From Candidatus Poseidoniaceae archaeon (GTDB lineage Archaea; Thermoplasmatota; Poseidoniia; Poseidoniales; Poseidoniaceae), in assembly GCA_938075675.1 (NCBI GenBank), contig CALJHE010000010.1, forward strand, positions 1 to 56,742: 56,742 nucleotides of DNA, written 5' to 3'. Shown in pieces: positions 1 to 8,520 of this stretch. How positions within the stretch are numbered: the stretch's first letter is position 1; each line of letters starts with the position of its first letter. The notes under the pieces were generated by a model, which saw only the letters and a list, made by a program, of their open reading frames with translations, was not told the origin of the DNA and ran no database searches. Both the position numbers and the translations under genes were made by a program.

Positions 1-2009
1 AAACCACCTGTGTTCAACACATTCGACAGGATTTGATCGCCACAAGCCGATTGCGGCGAAGTCGAGTCTACTTGGTGAGTTACCATCGAGTAGCAACCGG
101 TGTAGTTCTGTCCCTGCATAGGGTAATCTTCGACGTACATCTCAGTGTTCAATGCCAACATTGCGTTGAGTATTGCGGTTCGAGTCTGAACATCAAGTGT
201 GGCTGGGTTGTACATCACTGGGTGAGAAGGTGCAGAACCGTAAGAAGGCAGCAAGATGTATTCTGATTCTGGAAGACACCACTCGGCATTCTCGCTTGCG
301 TCATCCTTACCGCAGTATGAATCTACAGTGGAATCCTTTGCAAAGGCGACATCGCCGACTCCTTCTGTCAAGCACTTCACTGCGCCGGAGTAGGAGTAGT
401 AAGGAGTACCTGATTCTGGAATACTTGCATTTTCGTTGAAGAACGAAGTGATGGTGTCACGTAGTGATTCAATATCATCCTGTGGACCAACGACTGGAGC
501 ATATCCTTGGGAGATAAGGTGGCCCATTGGCAGAAGCATGCCAGCAGATTTGAGCCAACCGGTGTGGCACGAGGTCTTTCCTGCCATCATTGCAAACGGA
601 TCTGTCGAATCATCATCGTCCAAGTAGGCGTTCGCAATGTCTGAACCGTTGAGAACGACTGCATGTGCGTCGTAGTGTGTGCGGCCGTCAGATTTGAGGT
701 CTGCAGCCATAGCCGCAAGGCCGTATTCTTTCCAACCAACCCACGCTGCGCCACCGTCCATGAAAGCGATGTCTGCATTACCAAAGCGAAGTGCTTCAAT
801 GATAGCGCCTTCAGAAGTGACTGGGTATAGCGTTACTGTCACGCCAGTTTGTTCAGCGATGAAATCTGCTAGAACTTGTGGGTTCTCTGCTGGGTTTTCG
901 TAATCGTCTTTCATTTCAAAAGCGATTCGAATGTTGGAAATGGTTGGAATCACTGAATCATTGATTTCGAACTTGGTATCGTAGTATGCCGAAATACCAG
1001 GTACGTCTTCAATCAAGTTTCCATAGGATGCAAGGTGTTCTACAGCAGTGGTAGCCGAAATTGCAGGTGTATTGAGAACATCACTGAGAATTGATTGACC
1101 CTCGGTTGAATCCTTCATAGCCACGAGTGCGTTTTGTACGAGCGTCATTGTATCTGCATCGCTGGTTGCCGGGTTGTACATCACCGGGTGGGAAGGCGCA
1201 TTTCCGTACGAAGGCAACAAGATGTAATCGGATTCTGGCAAGCACCATGCTTCATTGGTTGTTGCATCCTCATTACCGCAGTAAGAAGCGATGGTCGAAT
1301 CCTTTGCAAAGGCAACATCTCCGACGCCTTCGGAAAGGCACTTGACAGCACCGCTGTAGGAGTAGTATGGAGTTCCGGAGTCAGGTATGCTCGCATCTTC
1401 GTTGAAGAAATTCGTGATGGTCGAGCGCAACGATTCCACATCGTTTGCGTCTCCAATGACGTTTGCATACCCGTTGCCAATAAGGAAGCCCATTGGCAGG
1501 AGCATACCGGCTGATTTGAGCCATCCTGTGTGACACGAAGTCTTTCCAGCCATCAAAGAAAACGGATCGGTGGAAGGGTCATCGTCAAGGTGGGCTGCTG
1601 CAATTTCTGAATCCTTCAGAACGACTGCATGAGCGCTGTAGTAAGTTCGTCCATCGGACTTTTGATCTGCTGCAATTGCATCAAGGCCGTATTGTTGCCA
1701 ACCAACCCATGCTGCACCGCCATCCATGAAAGCGATGTCAGCATTTCCAAAGCGAAGAGCTTGGAGAGCAGCACCTTCGGAATCAATAGGATACAATGAA
1801 ACATCCATATTGAGTTCTTCACTCATATAATCTGCTAGTCTTTGAGGATTTTCATCAACGTTAGTATAATCGTCTTTGATGCTGTACGCAATGACGAAGT
1901 CTTCTAAGTTGCTTTCTTCTTTCTCTGAGCCGTCACTTAAACAGCCAGCAAGTGATGCTGTGGAGATTAGGAAGACAAGTATCGATGATTTTAGTGTTCG
2001 CGTTTTCAT
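1..2009 (-). CDS. Bilobal transferrin-like iron-binding lipoprotein (partial, C-terminus off the window)
   Basis: The gene reads without a stop from ATG at 2009 to the left edge (669 codons visible). Residues 1-23 form a lipoprotein signal with lipobox LAGC (Cys23). Two homologous lobes follow, about residues 36-347 and 358-669, with key residues at a constant offset of 322. Each lobe has transferrin signatures: DGG (Asp96/Asp418), TxY (Tyr124/Tyr446), SCHTG (Cys159, Thr161/Cys481, Thr483), YSGAxKC (Tyr218, Cys224/Tyr540, Cys546), GDVAFxKxST and PSH (His274/His596). These match human transferrin Asp63, Tyr95, Thr120, Tyr188 and His249 and the Cys118-Cys194 disulfide; the anion-site Arg124 is Lys165/Lys487. 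The inferred role is capture of ferric iron at the cell surface. The general alternative is a PhnD-type solute-binding protein, which shares the fold. The second lobe has an extra Cys pair (639, 656). Downstream genes lie outside the window. Confidence 0.88.
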   Translation of the reverse strand, partial: MKTRTLKSSILVFLISTASLAGCLSDGSEKEESNLEDFVIAYSIKDDYTNVDENPQRLADYMSEELNMDVSLYPIDSEGAALQALRFGNADIAFMDGGAAWVGWQQYGLDAIAADQKSDGRTYYSAHAVVLKDSEIAAAHLDDDPSTDPFSLMAGKTSCHTGWLKSAGMLLPMGFLIGNGYANVIGDANDVESLRSTITNFFNEDASIPDSGTPYYSYSGAVKCLSEGVGDVAFAKDSTIASYCGNEDATTNEAWCLPESDYILLPSYGNAPSHPVMYNPATSDADTMTLVQNALVAMKDSTEGQSILSDVLNTPAISATTAVEHLASYGNLIEDVPGISAYYDTKFEINDSVIPTISNIRIAFEMKDDYENPAENPQVLADFIAEQTGVTVTLYPVTSEGAIIEALRFGNADIAFMDGGAAWVGWKEYGLAAMAADLKSDGRTHYDAHAVVLNGSDIANAYLDDDDSTDPFAMMAGKTSCHTGWLKSAGMLLPMGHLISQGYAPVVGPQDDIESLRDTITSFFNENASIPESGTPYYSYSGAVKCLTEGVGDVAFAKDSTVDSYCGKDDASENAEWCLPESEYILLPSYGSAPSHPVMYNPATLDVQTRTAILNAMLALNTEMYVEDYPMQGQNYTGCYSMVTHQVDSTSPQSACGDQILSNVLNTGG

Positions 2010-2024
2010 GCTACGACCTACCAG

Positions 2025-2040
2025 TTTAGGCCGCCCTAAA
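2025..2040. promoter_or_regulatory. Palindromic operator 1 of the transferrin-like gene
   Basis: Perfect inverted repeat TTTAGG-N4-CCTAAA (spacer CCGC). It lies 16 bp upstream of the ATG at 2009, where the transcription start would be expected from the TATA-like box at 2050-2057. The half-sites resemble those of DtxR-family metal-dependent repressors; the regulator assignment is inference. Confidence 0.7.
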
Positions 2041-2049
2041 AACCGGATG

Positions 2050-2057
2050 TACATAAA
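2050..2057 (-). promoter_or_regulatory. TATA-like box of the transferrin-like gene
   Basis: TTTATGTA on the minus strand lies between the two palindromes. It predicts a start near 2028-2030 and a leader of about 20 nt. Assigned by position and composition only. Confidence 0.45.
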
Positions 2058-2059
2058 GA

Positions 2060-2075
2060 TTTAGGCCACCCTAAA
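2060..2075. promoter_or_regulatory. Palindromic operator 2 of the transferrin-like gene
   Basis: Second perfect TTTAGG-N4-CCTAAA palindrome (spacer CCAC), 35 bp from the first. It sits just upstream of the TATA-like box, over the expected BRE. Together the sites would block both TFB/TBP loading and the start site. Confidence 0.7.
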
Positions 2076-2118
2076 AATTGGCGGCGGTCTTGGAGGTTGC
2101 CGCTAAAGAGGCTGCTGC

Positions 2119-3018
2119 TCACGAAGAGAGCCATTCCAATGCGTATGATTCTGCATACCGGTCAGAAGTCAAACCGGGGTGGCCAATTGGCCGTACGACA
2201 ACCAAAATCTCGAGTGTTCCTCCCCAAGAACTGGTTGCAATGCATAGAACTTCTCCTACCTTGAGCCCCTCGTCTGAAGCACCGATGGAAAGACTTCGAA
2301 GTTCATACAGTCGAACCAGAACCGATTCGTCAACTCCTGCCGAGGTTGACGAGTAATGGTGTGTATCTTCCGCAAGCATTGGTACAAGCTTCATTTCGTC
2401 AACATCCAATCTGAACCCGGACAATTCTTGATCAAGAATTTCGATGGCTTGGTTGAGACGCCCCTGTTCCATGTTGAACAGTGAAGCAAGTGTAAATGCG
2501 GAAGATTCTGCCCCCAATGGCCCGTACTGGTAAGGTAAACGTAATGTCAAGGATTGAATGATTTCAACCTCGAGGCCGCTGGATTCTGGCAACATCAACC
2601 ATGTGTATTGTTCACCGGATGGATAGAATGGCGCATTTGGGTTTTCTGTTAACAAGGGAGTGCCCCATTCCGATGGCGCCACTGGCTTGGAAACTGGTGA
2701 AAAGCCTCCAAGGAACAGCATGACGATTAGACCAACGCAAACGACAACTCTCGGCTTGCGATACGTTTCCCACGCCAACCGTCCAGCTGGACTGAGAATG
2801 GACAAGAAAAGCATCACTGGGCCTGCGATTAAAAATCCACCCGGTAAAATCCAAAGGAGAACAATGAAAGAAATAAGAGCATGAAAACCGTATGGACCGT
2901 ACATTTCCTTCCATTCAGATTCAACTTCATCAGTGGATTTCCGAAGCACTGCATACACATGTACGGCGACAAAGACGATGAGAAAAATCGTCGATATGAA
3001 ATCACCAATCATCTTCAA
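2119..3018 (-). CDS. Membrane protein of unknown function
   Basis: About 300 residues. The first 105 contain three hydrophobic segments (near residues 5-25, 45-70 and 92-108). They are followed by a soluble, mostly extracytoplasmic-looking domain of about 190 residues that I do not recognise. The longest reading starts at TTG 3018; an ATG two codons later (3012) is an equally good start. The gene is divergent from the ABC exporter that begins at 3111, with a gap of about 90 bases. No catalytic motif is visible. Confidence 0.75.
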   Translation of the reverse strand: MKMIGDFISTIFLIVFVAVHVYAVLRKSTDEVESEWKEMYGPYGFHALISFIVLLWILPGGFLIAGPVMLFLSILSPAGRLAWETYRKPRVVVCVGLIVMLFLGGFSPVSKPVAPSEWGTPLLTENPNAPFYPSGEQYTWLMLPESSGLEVEIIQSLTLRLPYQYGPLGAESSAFTLASLFNMEQGRLNQAIEILDQELSGFRLDVDEMKLVPMLAEDTHHYSSTSAGVDESVLVRLYELRSLSIGASDEGLKVGEVLCIATSSWGGTLEILVVVRPIGHPGLTSDRYAESYALEWLSS

Positions 3019-3110
3019 CCCATCAATGGAAAGTACATTCTCAACATGAGCCTTGGGGTTTGAACAGCATCAAACGGTAGATTGTCAAACCTCGACCTCC
3101 ACGCCATGCC

Positions 3111-4130
3111 ATGGAGGAAGTGGTTCTGCGGCTCGAAGGAGCAACATACAGGCACTCAGTCTACGCACCACGTCCACTGAAACCATGGCGTCGCATCAAA
3201 GGACCTGGTATCTTTGAGACCAATTTAACTCTTCAAAAAGGAACAATACTCGGCCTTGTAGGTCCAAACGGCGCGGGCAAAACGACCCTTCTACGCGTAC
3301 TAGCAGGGATTTTACCGGTACACCGCGGCCGTGTTTATTCGGGTAGCGAAGAAGTCGTGCTCGACCGACAGCAACTGCGCCAAAGTGTCGGACACATGCC
3401 TGAACAAGTTCGTTGGCAAGGAAGGAAGACTGTTCGACAAGCTCTGCTTGAACTTGGTGAGATGCGACATGCAAACGAAAAACGAATCGATGGAATTCTC
3501 AAACTCGTAGGCCTCAGTAGTCGGAAGGATTCTGCCCTAAGTGAATTAAGCCAGGGAATGCGTCAGCGGCTAACCCTTGCAGTCGCTCTGCTTGGCTCAC
3601 CAAAAATCCTCTTGCTGGACGAACCACTCAATGGTCTTGACCCCGTTGGAGCGGCAGCGTTTATTTCACTGCTCAAAACGTTGACTGGAAAAGGCGTTTC
3701 AATCGTCCTATCATCGCATCAAGTTGAAGGCCTTGCCGGAATTATTGACCGATTAGCATTGATGCACAGAGGACATATTCTGGCGGAAGGTACTCTAAGG
3801 GAAGTAGCGAAAGGTTTGCACCTTGACAGTAAGACCGAAATCAAAGGAACCGGTCAAGTTCCTCACTTTAGCAAATACGAAATTCAAGACGCGGATGTTG
3901 AAATCGAAATTCAAGACAACCATTGGTCTGCACGGCTCGAGCAGGCACAACCACACTTACTTGCCAAATTGATTAACGACGGGATTGAAATTACTGAGTG
4001 GGGTATTCGCCAACCCAATGTGGTCGAAATGCTGTGTGCTGCAACTGGACAATCCATTGAAGATGTAGGTCTCGAAGTAGCGTCCAACGCATATGTGCCG
4101 CTACGAACGTTTGGTGGTGAAGAAGAATGA
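3111..4130 (+). CDS. ABC transporter ATP-binding subunit (ABC-2 type exporter)
   Basis: 339 residues. Walker A GPNGAGKTT at 51-59, signature LSQGM at 146-150, Walker B LLLDEP at 167-172 and an SSHQ switch-loop His near 200 form a complete nucleotide-binding domain of the CcmA/multidrug class. An extra C-terminal region of about 100 residues is typical of ABC-2 exporters. The stop overlaps the start of the permease gene by four bases (ATGA), so the two are translationally coupled. ATP hydrolysis at the inner face would drive export through the 4127-4957 permease. The substrate cannot be read from sequence. Confidence 0.93.
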   Translation: MEEVVLRLEGATYRHSVYAPRPLKPWRRIKGPGIFETNLTLQKGTILGLVGPNGAGKTTLLRVLAGILPVHRGRVYSGSEEVVLDRQQLRQSVGHMPEQVRWQGRKTVRQALLELGEMRHANEKRIDGILKLVGLSSRKDSALSELSQGMRQRLTLAVALLGSPKILLLDEPLNGLDPVGAAAFISLLKTLTGKGVSIVLSSHQVEGLAGIIDRLALMHRGHILAEGTLREVAKGLHLDSKTEIKGTGQVPHFSKYEIQDADVEIEIQDNHWSARLEQAQPHLLAKLINDGIEITEWGIRQPNVVEMLCAATGQSIEDVGLEVASNAYVPLRTFGGEEE

Positions 4131-4957
4131 GCGATTTCACCCGTGTCATGAAATTGGCGAAACGTCTCACGTTTGAACGGATGTTCTCTACTCGGATGTA
4201 CATCATGCTCCCTGTTTTGTTGCTGTTTATCCCGGGCATGGCTTGGGGTTTTTCAGACCCAAACATTGTCCTACCCGGAGGCCATCAACCTGAGAGTGCA
4301 ATGGAGGTCCTTTTCTATGCCAGCCTCGGTGTTGTATTCGGAGCAACGATGTGCGCAGTTTTACTTTCCTATGACGCTGTGAGCCGTGAACGAGCAAGCG
4401 GGGTTTTGGAACTCCGACTTTCACAACCCATGCCGAGAGCGCATCAATCGTTGGCAATGATTCTCGGCTCATGGAAAGCGATTCTCATTCCAACATGGAT
4501 TCTTCTCATCATCTCTGTGTTCATCGTGAGATATCGGATGGGGGAATGGATTTCATTTGCTGACTCCCTCGTCTATTTCTCTTCGACTGCACTTATTTTG
4601 TTGTGGTACATTCTCTTCACTTTGTTAGCATCGTCATACACTCGAGAACAAGGAACAGCGATTTCGTTTGGTGTTGGAATGTGGTTTCTTTTCACTTTCC
4701 TTTGGGCATTAATCACAACAATGGTGGCCTTTGCGTCGGGCGTTTCCATTGGTCAAGAGAACGACGCTTCGTGGATCATGCTGGAAGGTGCTTTGGATTT
4801 ACTATCACCAAACGGCGTGTACCATCACTTGCTCGAAACACGATTACCACAAATTGACCGAGGTATTGTTGCGTGGCAAAGTTGGTTCATGGGCTTACTC
4901 TGGACGGTGCTCCCTTCTTGGGTATTCATTCGTAGAATGGAAAAGATACTTCCTTGA
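4127..4957 (+). CDS. ABC-2 type permease subunit
   Basis: 276 residues with about six hydrophobic segments and the ABC-2 feature SYDAVSRER, a cytoplasmic segment after the second helix that contacts the ATPase. It overlaps the ATPase gene by four bases. The surface-protein gene at 4984 starts only 26 bases after its stop, so all three may be one operon, with the surface protein a possible cargo or partner (inference). Confidence 0.9.
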   Translation: MSDFTRVMKLAKRLTFERMFSTRMYIMLPVLLLFIPGMAWGFSDPNIVLPGGHQPESAMEVLFYASLGVVFGATMCAVLLSYDAVSRERASGVLELRLSQPMPRAHQSLAMILGSWKAILIPTWILLIISVFIVRYRMGEWISFADSLVYFSSTALILLWYILFTLLASSYTREQGTAISFGVGMWFLFTFLWALITTMVAFASGVSIGQENDASWIMLEGALDLLSPNGVYHHLLETRLPQIDRGIVAWQSWFMGLLWTVLPSWVFIRRMEKILP

Positions 4958-4983
4958 GGTAAACGCGGATATTGGAGGCTCAC

Positions 4984-7038
4984 ATGAGCGAAAGCCTCTT
5001 TGAGGCATTATGTCAACGTCAATCCATGGCAGCACGCACAACGGTCGGCCCTTCCAACCTCCAAACTCAGATTTTTACTGCATTTTTGATGGTCTTTTTG
5101 ATGTTCTTCATGGGTACATCTTCACTCTACACTCCTCAAGAAACGCTGTCAAACGAGGACAGTGAATCACCTACGAACGGCCGTCAAGGACTTTCCATTG
5201 AAGACGAATGTGAAGGACTGAAATTCGAAGATCTCTTCGATTACGATTTTGCTGATTTCAAGGTCTACATTGGTGACGATTGGGCGACAGCGGAAATGGA
5301 TGCTGGTGCGTTTGTAAACGGTAGTAAATCTGCAGTTGTTCGCGACAACCTCGATGGCTTGTTTGAGGGACTTTCTGGAGGAGGCAACGATTACATCAGC
5401 ACCGATGAAAGAGATGCAGTTCGTGCTATTGGCCCAAAGTGCATTGGAGCAATGGATACCCGTATCGGTATGAAAGAAGGCAGTCCGCACCGAGGCGCCC
5501 CTGATTGGAATAACCTCACATTTGTCGAAGATGGAATCGGGTTAGAAGAAATTGACCTCGTACCTGCAAACCACCCTGAGGAGCGTTCGTGTCAAAATCT
5601 AGGATCAGCAAACGGGTGCAAAGAAGTTCCTGTGAGCGTCACTGACGACCTACAGATCATGATGTTCTTGGCGCAAGACCAATCGAACAATGTCCGCTTT
5701 GACAAACTTCCCAACGATGGGGATTCAAACTTCACATTGGCATTGAACGTCACCAACATGTCGTTCGCTCACCTCGAATTGAATTTCCCACTCAAGCAAG
5801 GATTGCGTATGAGTAATTATTCCATTCAAGACACCGTCACCAACAGCGACGGAACGATGACCGTTACCGAAAACACGGACCTTGCGGCTCCAGAGGCGCT
5901 TTACCTTCCTGACGGCCGACTCCGTGTCAACCAAGTGGTGACCTATGCTGCGAATGAATATCCTATTCAACGCGATTTATTCCTTGATTTTACGACCATG
6001 GCCCCTGAAACCAATGAGGCACCTGAGTGGTCCTCAAACGCTCCAGAGGACGGAACAGTCATTCCAATGTTGGATGGGCAGAACGTCGTCGTGGCAGGTG
6101 AAAAGACCGAGATGTGGGCCACTGATGACAGTGGATGGGGAATGGATTGCACATTCATCGAAAGTGGATGGACTTCATCGCTTGATGGTGAAGGGAACTT
6201 TATCGTCGAAAACCAAAATTCCCAAGCCACTTCTTCAGGCGCAGAATGCTACGTTGTTGACCCATTCGGTGAAACTTCGATCGATTCACGTAACTGGACA
6301 TTTGGTGAAGTGTTTACCTCAACCGCTGTTCTTTCCGCAACCGGAGACAACATCGAGTTCACACTCTCTCCAACCGGTTTAGTAAATGAAATGTCGATTA
6401 ATGCACATGCACACCAGTCGAACGCAATGGGACAAATGAGAACAACCACGCTGGCTTCTGATGATGCAATTCTCACCCTTCCACTCGATGGTCTGTCACC
6501 TGGAATGGTCATGGTCATGGGACAAGCACAGAGCTCGACCATGCTCGACTTGGACTTCATGTTGAACTTCGGACTCAAGAAGGCAAGTCTTGCCCCACTC
6601 ATTACCGTTTCAAAGAACCTCGACGGAATGAACGCTACATGGGAAGCCAACGGACTCACATTCACGCTCAAGGGCGATGTGTTGGACCCAGACGGTGAAG
6701 ATGTTACACTCTCCCTCCTCCTGTGCGGATATTCCACCAATGATTTCCTACGTGATGGAAGTGGATGGGAAATCAACGTTAACATCGTTTCCTGCTCATC
6801 CCAGAACCCACCAGTTACTGCTTACGACATCGTTTTGACTGCTACCGATGAATCCGGTACGATGACGACATACACTGTGTTTGTCCCAGATCCATACGCC
6901 TCAAACGACGACACATCAAACACCGATGACAGCGGAGAAGATTCTGAAGAAGAAGGGCTGCCAGCATTGTCAATGATGGCAACACTGAGCATCACAATGC
7001 TTGGAGCAGCGTTTGCCGGAAGACAACGAAGAGACTGA
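4984..7038 (+). CDS. Large secreted or surface-anchored protein with C-terminal sorting-like tail
   Basis: 684 residues from ATG 4984, chosen over TTG 4972 because GGAGG at 4974-4978 sits five bases upstream. A hydrophobic segment near residues 25-45 acts as signal or anchor. The ectodomain is acidic, rich in Asn/Thr/Ser, with beta-sandwich-like stretches and scattered cysteines. The C-terminus has a Ser/Asp/Glu-rich linker, a short GLPALS motif, one hydrophobic helix and the basic end RQRRD. That tripartite layout resembles archaeosortase-type (PGF-CTERM-like) signals, but the motif is not canonical. No enzymatic domain recognised. Confidence 0.82.
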   Translation: MSESLFEALCQRQSMAARTTVGPSNLQTQIFTAFLMVFLMFFMGTSSLYTPQETLSNEDSESPTNGRQGLSIEDECEGLKFEDLFDYDFADFKVYIGDDWATAEMDAGAFVNGSKSAVVRDNLDGLFEGLSGGGNDYISTDERDAVRAIGPKCIGAMDTRIGMKEGSPHRGAPDWNNLTFVEDGIGLEEIDLVPANHPEERSCQNLGSANGCKEVPVSVTDDLQIMMFLAQDQSNNVRFDKLPNDGDSNFTLALNVTNMSFAHLELNFPLKQGLRMSNYSIQDTVTNSDGTMTVTENTDLAAPEALYLPDGRLRVNQVVTYAANEYPIQRDLFLDFTTMAPETNEAPEWSSNAPEDGTVIPMLDGQNVVVAGEKTEMWATDDSGWGMDCTFIESGWTSSLDGEGNFIVENQNSQATSSGAECYVVDPFGETSIDSRNWTFGEVFTSTAVLSATGDNIEFTLSPTGLVNEMSINAHAHQSNAMGQMRTTTLASDDAILTLPLDGLSPGMVMVMGQAQSSTMLDLDFMLNFGLKKASLAPLITVSKNLDGMNATWEANGLTFTLKGDVLDPDGEDVTLSLLLCGYSTNDFLRDGSGWEINVNIVSCSSQNPPVTAYDIVLTATDESGTMTTYTVFVPDPYASNDDTSNTDDSGEDSEEEGLPALSMMATLSITMLGAAFAGRQRRD

Positions 7039-7094
7039 TGGCTTGAACCGGCATCCTCAAAAGAGGGCGTTCGGCCCAATAAGCAGGTGAAGGT

Positions 7095-8507
7095 ATGTTT
7101 ACGGGTGTAATTGAGTCCAAAAGCCATGAAGGTGGTTTTCTTGTTTCATTCACCGGTTCATCACCGGCCTTGGAATCAATAATAATCAACGCTGAGTCCG
7201 GGATTTACATCGGTAAAGTCGATGGAGTCCTGGGCAATACCAACGCTCCACTCGCTCACGTGGCCCATATCGACCGAAAACTGGACCTCGACGCACTCAT
7301 CGGAGCGGAAGTTGGAATTCGTCCAAAAAAACAACGTGAAGAACGAAGCCGTGGCTCTGATAGAGACGGTCGAAGAGGAAACGACGGAGGATACCAGAGC
7401 AGAGACCGACAAGGTGGACGATTCGATCGAAACGACCGAGGCAACAGAGGCGACAACCGTAGCGGTGGCGACTGGGATTGTCCAAAGTGTCAAAATTCAA
7501 ACTTCGCATTCCGAAACGAATGCAACCGATGCGGTGAACCTCGCGGCGGTGGAGGCCGTGGACGAAGCGATGAGCGTCGGGGCGGTCGAGACGACCGTGG
7601 ATACCAGAGCAGAGACCGACAAGGTGGACGATTCGATCGAAACGACCGAGGCAACAGAGGAGACAACCGTAACGGTGGCGACTGGGATTGTCCGAAGTGT
7701 CAAAATTCAAACTTCGCATTCCGAACCGAATGCAACCGATGCGATGAACCTCGCCGTGGTGGCGGTGGAGGCCGTGGACGAAGCGATGAGCGTCGAGGCG
7801 GTCGAGACGACCGTGGTAACCGAGGCGGCCGAGGTGGAGAAATCTACAATGACAACGATTGGGATTGTCCGAAGTGTCAAAATTCAAACTTCGCATTCCG
7901 AAACGAATGCAACCGATGCGGGGAGCCTCGTGGCGGTGGAAGCCGTGGACGAAGCGACGACCGTCGAGGTGGTCGAGACAACCGTGGCCAAGGAAACAGA
8001 AGCGGAGACCGTGGAGGATATCAGAGCCGCGACCGACAAGGTGGAAGGTTCGACCGAGGCAACAGAGGCGGCAACGAAGACCGACGTGATGGCGACTGGG
8101 ATTGTCCAAAGTGTCAAAATTCAAACTTCGCATTCCGAAACGAATGCAACCGATGCGGCGCATCACGTGGCGGCGGTGGCGGTGGCGGCGGCCGTGGACC
8201 TCGAGGGTACACCCGAGATAGACCGCAACGAAGCGACTCTGGAGGACGACCTCCCCGAAGAGATTCTGGAGAGCGACCACCACGAAGAGAAGGCGATAGA
8301 CCACCAAGAAGGGACGGTCGAGACCGACGAAATGAACGGGGGTATCAAGACCGTGGATCATACAATCAAAATCGTTCTCGAGGAGACGAGCGTCAGCCAG
8401 AACGCAAATCCCGAGAGCCACGCACATTTCGCAAATCCCGAGGAAACGGCCCCGGCCATGCCCACAACCGGCCTCCGAAACCATTGACTCGAGACCGAGA
8501 CGATTGA
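7095..8507 (+). CDS. gar1: Gar1-like H/ACA RNP protein fused to four RanBP2 zinc fingers and RGG tracts
   Basis: 470 residues. Residues 1-80 match the Gar1 RNA-binding barrel (GFLVSF, then IGKVDGVLGNTNAP, equivalent to the GKVxDVFGPV core of archaeal Gar1). Gar1 serves in H/ACA pseudouridylation particles. Archaeal Gar1 is usually only about 80-100 residues. Here four RanBP2-type fingers follow, with Cys at 129/132/143/146, 199/202/213/216, 258/261/272/275 and 337/340/351/354, each preceded by DWD and containing NFAFR. RGG/RDR-rich linkers join them, and residues 360-470 are Arg/Gly/Pro-rich. The finger closely resembles those of FUS and ZRANB2, which bind GGU-containing RNA. GGTG at 7086-7089 supports the ATG. 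A TPR gene follows 13 bases downstream. Confidence 0.88.
   Translation: MFTGVIESKSHEGGFLVSFTGSSPALESIIINAESGIYIGKVDGVLGNTNAPLAHVAHIDRKLDLDALIGAEVGIRPKKQREERSRGSDRDGRRGNDGGYQSRDRQGGRFDRNDRGNRGDNRSGGDWDCPKCQNSNFAFRNECNRCGEPRGGGGRGRSDERRGGRDDRGYQSRDRQGGRFDRNDRGNRGDNRNGGDWDCPKCQNSNFAFRTECNRCDEPRRGGGGGRGRSDERRGGRDDRGNRGGRGGEIYNDNDWDCPKCQNSNFAFRNECNRCGEPRGGGSRGRSDDRRGGRDNRGQGNRSGDRGGYQSRDRQGGRFDRGNRGGNEDRRDGDWDCPKCQNSNFAFRNECNRCGASRGGGGGGGGRGPRGYTRDRPQRSDSGGRPPRRDSGERPPRREGDRPPRRDGRDRRNERGYQDRGSYNQNRSRGDERQPERKSREPRTFRKSRGNGPGHAHNRPPKPLTRDRDD
7470..8156 (+). repeat. Four tandem zinc-finger/RGG coding repeats inside gar1
   Basis: Nearly identical finger segments recur at offsets of 70, 59 and 79 codons, with similar Arg/Gly linkers. 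The nucleotide repeats and biased composition also keep other frames open on both strands across this stretch. Confidence 0.85.
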
Positions 8508-8520
8508 ACGGTGATCAAGC

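Noticed and set aside
1-2009. First read as a tandem phosphonate-type (PhnD) binding protein
   Set aside because: The SCHTG, YSGAxKC, GDVAFxKxST and PSH motifs, and the matching iron ligands in both lobes, fit transferrin better. PhnD-like remains the fallback.
7222-8487. 421-residue frame on the plus strand and 395-residue frame on the minus strand over gar1
   Set aside because: Both come from the repeated Arg/Gly/Asp codon pattern of gar1. Their translations are low-complexity Val/Thr/Glu or Cys/Arg/His repeats without domains.
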